Source of the DNA: Trichormus sp. NMC-1 | GTDB taxonomy: Bacteria; Cyanobacteriota; Cyanobacteriia; Cyanobacteriales; Nostocaceae | Reading direction: 5' to 3' | Assembly (NCBI RefSeq): GCF_001858025.1 | Contig: NZ_LZQD01000009.1 | Span: 32,863 to 96,862 of the forward strand | Length of the DNA stretch: 64,000 nt | Shown here: positions 27,070 to 36,089 of the stretch, piece by piece | Numbering within the stretch: position 1 is the first letter of the stretch | Layout of the letters: each line of letters starts with the position of its first letter | The notes under the pieces: model-generated | The model's input: only the letters and a program-made list of their open reading frames with translations | Told to the model about the DNA's origin: nothing | Database searches by the model: none | Made by a program: the position numbers and the translations under genes

Positions 27070-27668
27070 GTTCAGGCGATCGCTATATTGCCGAGTTACT
27101 GAGTCGTAGTCAAACACCAGTGGTTTTAGGTATCAACAAAAGCGACGAACAACCATCAGATTTTCAGAAACTAGATGAAAGTTACACAGAATTAGCCAAT
27201 TCTCATCAATGGCAAAGTGTCAAATTTTCTGCCAAAACAGGTGCAGAATTAGTAAATCTGCAAGAATTATTAATTGGAAATTTAGAATCAGGACCGTTTT
27301 ATTATCCACCTGATTTAGTGACAGACCAACCAGAACGCTTCATTATGGGAGAATTAATCAGGGAACAGATTTTGCTACTGACGCGAGAAGAAGTACCTCA
27401 TTCAGTAGCGATCGCAATTGATCTAGTAGAAGAAACCCCAGCTATTACCCGTGTACTCGCTACCATCAACGTCGAACGCGATTCCCAAAAAGGAATTCTG
27501 ATTGGTAAAGGTGGCACAATGCTCAAAGCAATTGGTAGCGAAGCTCGTGAACAAATCCAAAAACTCATTGCTGGGAAAGTTTACTTAGAATTATTTGTCA
27601 AAGTTCAACCCAAATGGCGACAATCAAGAATCAGGTTAGCCGAATTAGGGTATCGCGTGGAAGAATAG
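26694..27668 (+). CDS. era: GTPase Era
   Basis: 324 residues. GTPase motifs: G1 [13 protein letters not shown]2-region [10 protein letters not shown]3 [11 protein letters not shown]4 INKSD; C-terminal KH RNA-binding domain with GILIGKGGTMLKAIGSEAR. Era binds the 3' end of 16S rRNA and is needed for 30S assembly. It has an N-terminal extension of about 25 residues before the G domain; the second in-frame ATG (MAGEVTIP) could be the real start. The intact gene lies in the second duplication unit, so its promoter region was duplicated with it. G-rich and heptamer repeats follow directly after the stop. Confidence 0.96.
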   Translation: MKVESKVSSIDNYTFSMAGEVTIPQAPPEFKSGFIGIIGRPNVGKSTLMNHLVGQKIAITSPVAQTTRNRLRGILTTEKAQLIFVDTPGIHKPHHQLGEVLVKNAKIAIESVDVVLFVVDGTVACGSGDRYIAELLSRSQTPVVLGINKSDEQPSDFQKLDESYTELANSHQWQSVKFSAKTGAELVNLQELLIGNLESGPFYYPPDLVTDQPERFIMGELIREQILLLTREEVPHSVAIAIDLVEETPAITRVLATINVERDSQKGILIGKGGTMLKAIGSEAREQIQKLIAGKVYLELFVKVQPKWRQSRIRLAELGYRVEE

Positions 27669-27776
27669 GGAGATGGGGAGATGGGGTGACGGGGAGATGG
27701 GGTGACGGGGAGATGGGGTGACGGGGAGATGGGGTGACGCGGAGATGGGGTGACGCGGGGACGCGGAGGATGATTA
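27669..27776 (+). repeat. G-rich tandem repeat (GGGGAGATGGGGTGAC-like)
   Basis: About six degenerate units of GGGGAGATGGGGTGAC directly after the era stop. Similar GGGGAGACGCGGGGACGC strings occur at 28640-28730, 50195-50246, 51760-51810 and 54635-54680. Confidence 0.8.
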
Positions 27777-27798
27777 TTGATATCTTTCTCCTGTCCCC

Positions 27799-27903
27799 AA
27801 TTACGAATTACGAATTACGAATTACGAATTACGAATTACGAATTACGAATTACGAATTACGAATTACGAATTACGAATTACGAATTACGAATTACGAATT
27901 ACG
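27799..27903 (-). repeat. Heptamer array, 15 copies (CGTAATT on the minus strand)
   Basis: Exactly 105 bases of AATTACG on the plus strand, the reverse complement of the 11028-11762 unit. The stop codon of the DUF3611 gene is read from its last unit. Confidence 0.96.
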
Positions 27904-28495
27904 ATTGATGGACTTGCTCCAGTAACCACAGTGAAGCCACAGTCCCCACAAAATGAGCCGCAATGCCATTAATATTTGCCACTTCTACAAATACATCCAT
28001 TGCGCGAATAATTCTGTAAGGGTCAGTAAATGCTACTCCTGGGGGTTGGGATACAGATTTGCCTACTAGCACAGCCACCGTGGCTCCTGCACCAAAAATG
28101 CTTAATAACATCCCTACTAAACTGATTATAATTCCCAGTCGGATAGCTGTAACGGTTTCTGCCTTACTAGGATGCAAAGTTGAATTAGGATTGGCTAGGC
28201 GTTTACCGAAGCGTGTGTAGCGAAAATTCCAAAATACACTGAACAATAGCAGTAAAATTCCGCAAATACCCCAAAATATCCCAATTCCTAAACCAGCATT
28301 TTGTTGTTGAGCAAAATCACGACCAGTAATAGCAAACAACAAAACTAAACCAGAAACCACAGCCAGTCCCAATTGTACCCAGAAACTCAGCCAACCTGTG
28401 AGGTGAATAGTTTTAGCAATATCTTGTAGTTTAGGTGCAAGCGATGTTTGGTGCTGGTCGTGCGATCGCACTTCGGATTCAGTATGCATATTCAT
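27899..28495 (-). CDS. DUF3611 family membrane protein
   Basis: About 198 residues from the ATG at 28495; upstream in-frame starts at 28540 (ATG) and 28561 (GTG) are possible and none has a clear ribosome-binding site. Four hydrophobic helices (FWVQLGLAVVSGLVLLFAI, IGIFWGICGILLLLFSVFW, LGIIISLVGMLLSIFGAGA, and a C-terminal one) match the cyanobacterial/plastid DUF3611 family, of unknown function. The C-terminal region (DPYRIIRAMDVFVEVANING) is the best-conserved signature. The TAA stop is supplied by the heptamer array. Confidence 0.85.
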   Translation of the reverse strand: MNMHTESEVRSHDQHQTSLAPKLQDIAKTIHLTGWLSFWVQLGLAVVSGLVLLFAITGRDFAQQQNAGLGIGIFWGICGILLLLFSVFWNFRYTRFGKRLANPNSTLHPSKAETVTAIRLGIIISLVGMLLSIFGAGATVAVLVGKSVSQPPGVAFTDPYRIIRAMDVFVEVANINGIAAHFVGTVASLWLLEQVHQS

Positions 28496-28612
28496 CACTG
28501 GTTGCTTGGTATGTTCCCTATTTACATAGCCTAGTTCCATCAACTGACTATATACCCCCACCTACAGACATAATTACCACCAAATATGAAGCCATAAGAT
28601 ATAGATTGGGGG

Positions 28613-28730
28613 CAGGGGGCAGGGGGCAGTAAATCATAATTTCTCCCCGTCCCCGCGTCTCCCCATCTCCCCGTCCCCCCATCTCCCCATCTCCCCGTCC
28701 CCGCGTCTCCCCATCTCCCCATCTCCAATA
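28613..28730. repeat. Degenerate GC-rich tandem repeats
   Basis: Strings of GGGGGCA (28613-28630) and then CCCCGTCCCCGCGTCTCC/CCATCT units. Long ORFs on the minus strand here are only repeat translations. Confidence 0.75.
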
Positions 28731-28808
28731 TGTACAATTAACCACATTATCGACTGATAATATTACTGCATCAGTCGTCATGAAAATCAGCACCAAAGAT
28801 AGAAAAGT

Positions 28809-29282
28809 ATGATTAAATCTTGGATGGTAATCGGGGGTGTAGCTTTCTTAGTTGCATTAGGGGCTAACCTCATTACACCTAGTGATCGCCAGTGGTTCAG
28901 GCACTTACAAAGACCCAGATGGCTTACTTTTGAAGCCGCAATTCCGCTAATTTGGACTGTAATATTTATTTGTGGTGCTTGGTCAGCTTATATTGTCTGG
29001 GAACACAACCCCGGTACTGGTACAACTTGGTTAATGATGGGTTTATACCTACTTCTAGAAATATTTACCATTGCTTACACACCTGTAATGTTCCGGCTTC
29101 GCAGTTTAAAGGTGGGTACAATTCTCGGAGGTACAGGTTTCATTATCTGTCTTTTAGTAACCATTGCAGTATTACCTATTTCTATTTGGGCTGCATTATT
29201 ACTGCTTCCTTATTTACTGTGGAGTCCTATCGGCACATATACAACTTGGAAAATGATTCATCTCAACCCCCAGGATGCGTAA
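28809..29282 (+). CDS. TspO/MBR family tryptophan-rich sensory protein
   Basis: 157 residues with five predicted membrane helices and the family pattern of Trp/Pro residues (RPRWLTFEAAIPLIWTVIF, WSAYIVWEHNP, LLYLLWSPIGTYTTW-type end). TspO proteins bind tetrapyrroles and related ligands in membranes and modulate stress and pigment responses. The second loop diverges from the textbook TspO sequence, as in other cyanobacterial TspO paralogs. Divergent to the DUF3611 gene. Confidence 0.85.
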   Translation: MIKSWMVIGGVAFLVALGANLITPSDRQWFRHLQRPRWLTFEAAIPLIWTVIFICGAWSAYIVWEHNPGTGTTWLMMGLYLLLEIFTIAYTPVMFRLRSLKVGTILGGTGFIICLLVTIAVLPISIWAALLLLPYLLWSPIGTYTTWKMIHLNPQDA

Positions 29283-29334
29283 ACAATAACCTCAGCGAAC
29301 CTCCGCGTTAACCTCAGCGTTCCTCTGCGTTTAA

Positions 29335-30012
29335 TCAAACCAACCTACCATAACGAGCAGTTGGTTGATTCTGCAACCAAGCCCACATTTGATCACCAAA
29401 AGAAAAATGCCACCATTCTCTAGGATTGCGTTGAAAACCGGCTTTTAACATCATATCTCGCAGTAATTGACGGTGAGCATCATACTGTTGATTACTCTTA
29501 GCATAATATTCAGGGTGCGATCGCTCGGACATTTCATCAATCGGTGAACCCATATCGACAACTTGTCCATTTTCATCCACTAGGGTAATATCTACCGCAG
29601 CCCCCGTACTATGGGGAGGAGGGGTATTCATATCTAAACTGGGTACAGCCCAAATTTCATAAACCGCTTCCCAAACTTCTTCCCGTTGCTGAGGTGATAA
29701 TTGCGCTGCTGTCAAACCCCTGTCTCGCAACGCTTCCCCAAAGCTGTAATCTACCATAAACTGCTGTACAGCCACAGGACGATAAGCATCGAATATCTGA
29801 ATATACCAATAGGGATGTAGTAATTGTAAATAATTTTGCGCCTGAATCAAATTTGCAATTACACTTTCGCGCAGAAAATAAGGTGAATGTTCCCCATAAG
29901 TAGCACCTAACTTTTCATAAGGGTGAGGAGATTCCACCGCAAACAATTCTAGAGGAATTTGTACTAAAGGTTCACCACATTCAATAATCGGGATTTGGTG
30001 ATATGGTCGCAT
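29335..30012 (-). CDS. M15 family D-alanyl-D-alanine dipeptidase-like protein
   Basis: 225 residues, VanX/DdpX-like. Substrate and zinc-site motifs: IQIFDAYRPVAVQQFM, PPHSTGAAVDITLVD (His and Asp ligands), the DMGSPIDEMSERSHPEYY block, and EWWHFSFGDQ (catalytic Glu and the last His ligand). These enzymes cut D-Ala-D-Ala dipeptide or peptidoglycan stems. No signal peptide, so the cytoplasmic dipeptidase role is likely. It ends 41 bases before the yidD stop on the same strand. Confidence 0.9.
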   Translation of the reverse strand: MRPYHQIPIIECGEPLVQIPLELFAVESPHPYEKLGATYGEHSPYFLRESVIANLIQAQNYLQLLHPYWYIQIFDAYRPVAVQQFMVDYSFGEALRDRGLTAAQLSPQQREEVWEAVYEIWAVPSLDMNTPPPHSTGAAVDITLVDENGQVVDMGSPIDEMSERSHPEYYAKSNQQYDAHRQLLRDMMLKAGFQRNPREWWHFSFGDQMWAWLQNQPTARYGRLV

Positions 30013-30053
30013 GATTTTTCAAAGATATAATTCTAAATGAAAGGAATAATCTA

Positions 30054-30299
30054 TCACTTCTCATGTTCACAACAAGACTTTGACTCCACCTCTGGAACAG
30101 GATCATAACCCCCTGGATGAAAAGGATGACAGCGCAAAATCCGCATAATACCCATCCAACCACCACGGAACACCCCAAACCGTTCAATAGCTTGAATAGC
30201 ATACATAGAACAAGTAGGTTGAAAGCGACAAGTGGGGGGAAACAGGGGAGAAATAAATAAGCGATAACCCTTAATTAGCCAAATCAATAATATTTTCAT
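30054..30299 (-). CDS. yidD: Membrane protein insertion efficiency factor YidD
   Basis: 81 residues from the ATG at 30299. The short family signature is complete: [57 protein letters not shown]. YidD assists YidC-mediated membrane insertion. The Cys residues in the CRF..TCS block are conserved; a CCEHEK tail adds two more. Confidence 0.95.
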   Translation of the reverse strand: MKILLIWLIKGYRLFISPLFPPTCRFQPTCSMYAIQAIERFGVFRGGWMGIMRILRCHPFHPGGYDPVPEVESKSCCEHEK

Positions 30300-30350
30300 A
30301 CCCAAATCTAATAAAGTAGGATTAAAGTTAAAAATACCTCTATTCCATCA

Positions 30351-31058
30351 TTGTTTAACACAGCCCTCAGTTTAGGAACCCTTTCACCATTGTCGCTGCA
30401 AATTGCCCCTGCTGCGGCTTGGGTGGGATTAATTATTGGCATTGCTTGGGTAGTTAGTCGTTTTACTGATAGCGAACCCGAAATCATCCGTAAAATCGTG
30501 CATATTGGCACAGGTAACGTTATTTTAATCGCTTGGTGGTTAGATATTCCCCCATTTGTGGGAATTACAGCTTCAATTTTAGCGAGTTTTATCACCTTAT
30601 TATCCTATCTATTCCCAATTCTTCCTGGTATTAATAGCGTCGGTCGTCAAAGCTTGGGAACATTTTTCTATGCTGTGAGTATAGGAGTTTTAGTTGCAGG
30701 TTTTTGGCATTTACATCAACCCCAATACGCTGTTTTAGGAATTATGATTATGGCTTGGGGAGATGGACTAGCAGCTTTAATTGGGAAACGCTTTGGCAAA
30801 CATAAATATACAATTTTTGGTTCTCAAAAAAGTTGGGAAGGTTCTTTCACAGTTACTTTAATTAGTTATTTTATTTGTGTGGCTATTTTACTGCTTACCC
30901 AAGGAAACATTTGGCAAACTTGGATAGTCTCATTAATGGTAGCCTTAATTGCTACAGTTTTAGAAGCCTTTTCTTTTTTGGGAGTTGATAATTTAACAGT
31001 TCCTATCGGTAGTGCTATCTGTGCTTATATGTTAACTCAGCTACTGTCTGGATACTGA
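30351..31058 (+). CDS. Phytol/polyprenol kinase family protein
   Basis: 235 residues, TTG start (no ATG fits). About six membrane helices with the kinase family's motifs: RKIVHIGTGNVILIAWW, GDGLAALIGKRFGKHKY and the SWEGSFTVT block. This is the VTE5/CTP-dependent phytol kinase (also dolichol/diacylglycerol kinase) family, which salvages phytol from chlorophyll turnover for tocopherol or chlorophyll synthesis. It fits with the geranylgeranyl reductase elsewhere in the window, but the two are not linked in an operon. Divergent from yidD. Confidence 0.85.
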   Translation: MFNTALSLGTLSPLSLQIAPAAAWVGLIIGIAWVVSRFTDSEPEIIRKIVHIGTGNVILIAWWLDIPPFVGITASILASFITLLSYLFPILPGINSVGRQSLGTFFYAVSIGVLVAGFWHLHQPQYAVLGIMIMAWGDGLAALIGKRFGKHKYTIFGSQKSWEGSFTVTLISYFICVAILLLTQGNIWQTWIVSLMVALIATVLEAFSFLGVDNLTVPIGSAICAYMLTQLLSGY

Positions 31059-31357
31059 ATAATTCTGGATTTAGAAATATAGGAAAATGATTTTTTTATA
31101 ATTAGAGATATCTAAAAATATAGATATTGAATTCTTTATTGAATGAAAAAATTGAATGCCTGGGGCGATTCAGGCGATTTTTGTAAAAACAAAAACTAAA
31201 TATTATCTAGATTTTCTCTAATACAATTAATCTTTTAATAATTCTATTTTAGTCAAAAAAAACTATTTTGTCTCTACTCTTAGAGGTAAACTTGCAAACT
31301 TTACTTTCTACCCGTAGATTTATGAATTCCTAGGCAACAATGCTTATAGTTAAGTTC

Positions 31358-31377
31358 TTAGGTTGTGAAACGCCTAA
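31358..31377 (+). promoter_or_regulatory. Conserved upstream hairpin, precursor 1
   Basis: TTAGG-N10-CCTAA ends 23 bases before the peptide ATG at 31401. The same structure occurs before the precursor genes at 36090 and 36684 with 22-24 base spacing, each followed by TGAGG(A/C)TAA(C/A)AATC-ATG. The rest of 31059-31400 is AT-rich with no gene visible. Confidence 0.6.
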
Positions 31378-31400
31378 TTAAGTAGGTGAGGATAACAATC

Positions 31401-31625
31401 ATGTCAAATCAAATGCTTGTGGCTTTATCAGGTAAAGAACAAGAGATACTAACTGATGGTACTGAAATTTAAGATTGGCGATTTTTTGAGGAAGCACCTA
31501 GCACTGGTGATTATAAACCAGTATCAACTATTCTCAAATGTAGGCTTATACAAAGTAGGAAAGAGACACAAATATTCTCTTTTTCTGATTACTTGTGTTT
31601 TGAAAATCAAGTTATTTATTCATAA
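31401..31625 (+). pseudogene. Double-glycine-type precursor peptide interrupted by a stop codon
   Basis: The ORF gives MSNQMLVALSGKEQEILTDG plus TEI and a TAA at 31470. The leader resembles those of the precursors at 36090 and 36684 (MSNQ start; LS-x-EQEI-L-x-x-G), but the expected GG is DG. The same frame then continues without a stop for 50 codons to 31623-31625 (DWRFFEEAPSTGDYKPVST onward). This suggests a nonsense mutation in a longer peptide gene. Leader and translation signals are intact, so a 23-residue product could still be made. Confidence 0.55.
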
Positions 31626-31641
31626 CTAAAGGTGCAATACC

Positions 31642-33171
31642 GTGGATTCCTGGCAACGTCAAGAAAACAATTCTTGGTATAACTTCAATAACCCGACTCC
31701 AGAAGATTTGCATATACTAGAAGCTAATGAATTTCTTCCCCATATTGGTAAATGGATAAATATCGGTGGGGGAGTGATGATTACTATGTTTGTAGTAGCT
31801 GTAAGTCTCACCTCTGTATTACATTACAACGTTACAGTGAAAGTTCCTGCAACTATTCGACCATTAGGAGAATTAAGGTTAGTTGAATCTGCAATGACGG
31901 GAACTGTCAAAAAAATTGCAGTTAAAGAAAATCAGTTGGTAAATCAGGGAGAAATCATTGCTTACCTGGATGATTCCCAACTACAATCTCAAAAAAAACA
32001 ACTGCAAACTACTTTTGATAAAAATCAATTACAACTTATTCAAATTGATGCTCAAATCAATCAAATCAATACTCAAATAATTGCTCAAACCAATTTAAAT
32101 GACCGCACCATTATAGCCGCACAAGCTGAGTTGACTGGTACTGAACGCAACTATAAAGATCAGCAAATTAAAGCTAATGCGGAAATGAGCCAAGCAGAAA
32201 TAGCTGTAAAATTAGCGCAGGATCAACTCAAAAGATTACAAACAGAAAAAGTATTAATAGCAACTGTACAAGAAGCAGAAGCCGGCTTAAATCTGGCTAA
32301 ATTGCAGCGAGATCGCTTACAGAGCATAATGGGAACAGGAGCAGTGTCTAAGAATTTAGTTGAAGAAAAAGACCAAGCTGTAAAATCTGCTCAAGCCAAA
32401 TTAGAACAAGCAAAATCTAGTTCTAAAAATCTCCAAGAAGAAAAAGAACAAGCCGTAAAATTAGCACAAATCAACTTACAAAAAGCCAAAATTGCCATTA
32501 ATCCTAGTAACTCAACTGTAACCGTAGCATCGGAACGAATTCAACAAGAACAGTCCAGAGGTGAAGCTACTTTAGCCGCTTTAAAAAAAGAAGGAGAAAC
32601 ATTACTTCAACAACGTTTAGAACTACAAAAACAACAAATTCGCACTCGTCAAGAACTACAACAACTCGAAAATGAATTGATAAAAAGTGTGATTCGTTCC
32701 CCAACTACCGGCACACTCATGCAATTCAAACTCCGCAACCCTGGACAGAGTGTACAACTAAGTGAAGCTCTTGCTCAAATTGCTCCTCTTGATGCTCCTT
32801 TAATTATCAAAGCTAATGTTTCCGCAAAAGATATTGACAAAGTAAAAGCAAATCAAGCAGTACAAATGCAGGTTTCTGCTTGTCCCTATCCAGAGTATGG
32901 AACTCTCAAAGGAACTGTGAAAACAGTCGCACCAGATGCTCTAGCAACTACACAAAATAATCCAGTTATAGGTACACCCCAAGCATCTACCTATGAAGTC
33001 ACCATTGAACCAGAAACCCTATATCTAGGAAAAAGCGATAGCGAAGCTGACAGAAGGTATCGCTTGTGTCATCTCAAATCTGGTATGGAAGGACGCGCTG
33101 ATATTATTTCTCGTCGGGAAACTGTACTGCAATTCATCCTCAGAAAAGCCAAATTAATCACCAACTCATAA
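31642..33171 (+). CDS. HlyD-family secretion adaptor
   Basis: 509 residues, GTG start. One N-terminal membrane anchor (about residues 38-60), then a lipoyl/barrel-sandwich half (VKVPATIRPLGELRLVESA, VKKIAVKENQLVNQGEIIAY), a very long Gln/Lys-rich coiled coil (about 115-360), the second lipoyl half (VIRSPTTGTLMQFKLRNPGQ) and a beta-barrel with a C-terminal GMEGRADIISR block. This is a membrane fusion protein linking an inner-membrane exporter to an outer-membrane channel. It is directly followed by a C39-peptidase ABC transporter and lies amid double-glycine peptide genes, so it serves peptide export. No TolC homolog is in the window. Confidence 0.92.
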   Translation: MDSWQRQENNSWYNFNNPTPEDLHILEANEFLPHIGKWINIGGGVMITMFVVAVSLTSVLHYNVTVKVPATIRPLGELRLVESAMTGTVKKIAVKENQLVNQGEIIAYLDDSQLQSQKKQLQTTFDKNQLQLIQIDAQINQINTQIIAQTNLNDRTIIAAQAELTGTERNYKDQQIKANAEMSQAEIAVKLAQDQLKRLQTEKVLIATVQEAEAGLNLAKLQRDRLQSIMGTGAVSKNLVEEKDQAVKSAQAKLEQAKSSSKNLQEEKEQAVKLAQINLQKAKIAINPSNSTVTVASERIQQEQSRGEATLAALKKEGETLLQQRLELQKQQIRTRQELQQLENELIKSVIRSPTTGTLMQFKLRNPGQSVQLSEALAQIAPLDAPLIIKANVSAKDIDKVKANQAVQMQVSACPYPEYGTLKGTVKTVAPDALATTQNNPVIGTPQASTYEVTIEPETLYLGKSDSEADRRYRLCHLKSGMEGRADIISRRETVLQFILRKAKLITNS

Positions 33172-33258
33172 TTCAATACATTCTTTGAAAATCGTACAAA
33201 ACAGTAGATTGAGTTAAGCAACAGCGCAAGCCAACCTACTAAACTCCTCTTAATAATT

Positions 33259-35427
33259 ATGTTCAATATCTTCAAACCTCATCAAAATTACCAGTGTACT
33301 TTACAGTTAAGTGAAGAAGACTGTGGAGCCGCTTGTCTAGCTTCCATTACCAAGCATTATGGACGCTTTTTAAGCATGACTAAAAGCCGAGAAGCCGTAG
33401 GCACTGGACAATTAGGAACAACATTATTAGGTTTAAAGCGAGGTTCTGAAAATCTTGGTTTTAATGCTAGAGCCGTCAAAGCTTCCCCAGAAATTATAGA
33501 CAGAATTACCGAAATTACATTACCGGCAATTATCCATTGGCAAGGCTACCATTGGGTGGTTTTATATGGTAAAAAAGGCAAAAAATACGTTATTGCTGAT
33601 CCTGCTGTCGGGCTTCGTTATCTTACTAAAGAAGAATTCACTAATGGTTGGAAAGGGGTCATGCTCTTATTAGAGCCAGATCCAGATCAATTTTTTGAAC
33701 AACCTCAAGAACAATCAAAAGGTGGTATCACGCGTTTTTTCCGCCGCATCTTACCCTATCGTGGCTTGCTAACTCAGGTTTTAATGATCAATATTGTCCT
33801 GGGTTTATTAGCTTTGGGAACTCCTATTTTGATTCAATTATTAACAGATGATGTTCTCGTGCGTGGGGATGTGCAGTTACTTACAGTTGTGGTTTCTGCA
33901 GTTGTAGTTATGAGTTTATTTAGTGCAGGTTTGCAAGTATTTGAATCCTTAATGATTTCTCATTTTGGGCAAAGATTACAATTAGGTTTAGTCCTAGAAT
34001 TTGGGCGGAAACTTCTCCAATTACCCTTAAGTTATTATGAATCTCGTCGGAGTGGCGAAATCGCCAGCCGACTACGAGATATTAATGAAATCAACCAGCT
34101 AGTATCACAGATTGTTATTGTTTTACCTAGTCAATTTTTTATTGCTGTAATTTCTTTTTGCTTAATGTTATTTTATAGCTGGCAATTAACGACAGCAGTT
34201 TTATTAATTGCTGGATTAATGACTTTATCTGTCTTACCTTTTTTACCCATTCTTCAACAAAAAACCCGTAGTATTTTAGTTTTAGGAGCAGAAAATCAAG
34301 GTGTTTTAGTAGAAACATTTAAAGGCGCACAGGTAGTCAAAACTACAAATGCTGCTCCTCAATTTTGGGATGAATTTCAAAGTCGTTTTGGCCGTCTTGC
34401 CAATCTTACTTTCAGTACAATTCAAATAGCAATTATCAACGGTACTATTGCTAAACTTCTATCTACAATTGGTGGTGTCATTTTACTAGGATTTGGGAGT
34501 ATTTTAGTAATTCAGGGAAATTTAAGCATTGGTCAAATGTTAGCTTTTAACGCTTTACAGGTGAATGTTTTAGCTTTAATTAGCTCATTAGTTGACTTTG
34601 TTGATGAATATTTTCGCTCCCAAACCGCAGTTTCCCGATTATTAGAAGTTATTGATGCTACACCAGAAGTAGTAGGAGGAAGTCCCAAACCAGTTGTACA
34701 AATTTTTGGTGATGCAGATATTAGTTGTTCCCATCTCAAATTCCATCACCCTGGAAGAGTTGATTTATTAGATGATTTTTCTCTTAAGCTTCCCGGAGGA
34801 AAAGTAATTGCTTTAATTGGGAAGTCTGGGTGTGGTAAAAGCACTTTAGCTAAATTATTGGGTGGCTTATATCAACCTGATTCTGGTAATATCCGCATCG
34901 GATATCTTAATATCCAAGATATTGCTTTAGATTGTTTACGACAACAAGTCGTTTATGTCCCCCAAGAACCTCATTTTTGGAGTCGTTCAATTTTGGAAAA
35001 CTTTCGTTTAGGAACACCTTCTATTCCTTTTGAAGAAATAGTTAAAGCTTGCGATATTGCTGATGCAGATGGTTTTATCAGTCAATTACCTAATAAATAT
35101 CAAACCGTATTAGGGGAATTTGGAGCAAATCTTTCCGGTGGACAAAGACAAAGATTAGCGATCGCTCGCGGAATTCTCACAAATCCACCTATACTGATTT
35201 TAGATGAGGCTACCGCAGGACTAGATCCCATCAGTGAAGCTCATGTTCTAGATCGTCTTTTGGAATATCGTCAAGGTAAAACCACTATTTTAATTACCCA
35301 TCGTCCCAGTGTCATTCATCGCGCTAATTGGATTGTCCTTATAGAAAAAGGTCAGGTACAAATTCAAGGAACTCCTGATACCTTCTTGTCAAAACCTGGA
35401 GAACATTTGCAGTTTTTAACTGTATAA
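33259..35427 (+). CDS. C39 peptidase-containing ABC exporter (bacteriocin type)
   Basis: 722 residues. An N-terminal C39 protease has catalytic Cys22 (SEEDCGAACLASI), His98 (IHWQGYHWVVLYG) and Asp114 (IADPAVGLR). Six membrane helices follow (about 165-450), then an ATPase with Walker A LIGKSGCGKSTL near 518, signature LSGGQRQRLAIARG near 625 and Walker B ILILDEATAG. Such transporters remove leader peptides after GG and export the product. All catalytic residues seen are intact. Upstream is the HlyD-type adaptor, downstream the two GG-leader peptides. The 87-base spacer contains a degenerate copy of the 22318 repeat. Confidence 0.95.
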   Translation: MFNIFKPHQNYQCTLQLSEEDCGAACLASITKHYGRFLSMTKSREAVGTGQLGTTLLGLKRGSENLGFNARAVKASPEIIDRITEITLPAIIHWQGYHWVVLYGKKGKKYVIADPAVGLRYLTKEEFTNGWKGVMLLLEPDPDQFFEQPQEQSKGGITRFFRRILPYRGLLTQVLMINIVLGLLALGTPILIQLLTDDVLVRGDVQLLTVVVSAVVVMSLFSAGLQVFESLMISHFGQRLQLGLVLEFGRKLLQLPLSYYESRRSGEIASRLRDINEINQLVSQIVIVLPSQFFIAVISFCLMLFYSWQLTTAVLLIAGLMTLSVLPFLPILQQKTRSILVLGAENQGVLVETFKGAQVVKTTNAAPQFWDEFQSRFGRLANLTFSTIQIAIINGTIAKLLSTIGGVILLGFGSILVIQGNLSIGQMLAFNALQVNVLALISSLVDFVDEYFRSQTAVSRLLEVIDATPEVVGGSPKPVVQIFGDADISCSHLKFHHPGRVDLLDDFSLKLPGGKVIALIGKSGCGKSTLAKLLGGLYQPDSGNIRIGYLNIQDIALDCLRQQVVYVPQEPHFWSRSILENFRLGTPSIPFEEIVKACDIADADGFISQLPNKYQTVLGEFGANLSGGQRQRLAIARGILTNPPILILDEATAGLDPISEAHVLDRLLEYRQGKTTILITHRPSVIHRANWIVLIEKGQVQIQGTPDTFLSKPGEHLQFLTV

Positions 35428-35522
35428 ATTAATATCATCAAAGCTTTCGTTGCCCTATCGTTGCCACCAACAATAATATATCTAAAAATCCTTAACTCAA
35501 TCAACATCAATTATTTAAATAT

Positions 35523-35763
35523 CTGTCGCGAGTAAAACAGGAATATGTAGTTATTGGTCAAGCATCTTCTATTTTAGCTGAAGGTAATTTATGTTGACAA
35601 AAAAACTGATATTGACCACGAAGGTAATAGTAATTTAACTATTGCAACAGGTGATTATACTACAAAAAATACTAAATATAAATTCTTACAAATCCTCATA
35701 GATGCTTCTATCTTGGGCAGCAAAAATTTAATTTTTGTAAAAATAACTAGGATAAAATTTTAA
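35523..35763 (+). pseudogene. Decayed peptide-gene remnant downstream of the exporter
   Basis: One frame reads LSRVKQEYVVIGQASSILAE and stops at 35595; shifting one frame gives VDKKTDIDHEGNSNLTIATG and on through GDYTTKNTKYKFLQ to a TAA at 35761. Together they look like one frameshifted gene without a recognisable start. The GDY string also appears after the stop in 31401-31625. Family unknown; it may be an accessory or second-type peptide of the same cassette. The remainder of 35428-36046 is very AT-rich with no ORF. Confidence 0.35.
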
Positions 35764-36046
35764 TAAATTTTTAAAAAAATCCATCTTCTTAGTGAGCTAT
35801 TTAGATTTTGAGATGAATTTTACTCTCGACATTTTTCTATAGTTACTTTATAAAATTTTTTGTAGATATGTCTATACCTGGTGATTACTACAATTCTCAC
35901 TTTTAGGTGATATAAATATTGTCAAAAATCTGGCTATTGGCAATAATAATTTAATATATTTATAACCAATTCTTCAGTCATATTTTTATTATTTTTTTAT
36001 GTCTTTAGGTTAATTAAATATTTAAAATTCTCTTTATAAATAGATA

Positions 36047-36067
36047 TATAGGTATGTACTGCCTATA
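36047..36067 (+). promoter_or_regulatory. Conserved upstream hairpin, precursor 2
   Basis: TATAGG-N9-CCTATA ends 22 bases before the ATG at 36090. It matches the elements at 31358 and 36641 in arms, loop size and spacing. Confidence 0.6.
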
Positions 36068-36089
36068 TCACTAAATGAGGCTAAAAATC

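Noticed and set aside
27734-27925. 63-codon ORF with NYELRI repeats
   Set aside because: Pure translation of the AATTACG heptamer and the G-rich repeat.
28540-28796. Minus-strand ORFs of Arg/Gly/Trp-Gly-Asp repeats
   Set aside because: Translation of GC-rich tandem repeats, no start signal or family.
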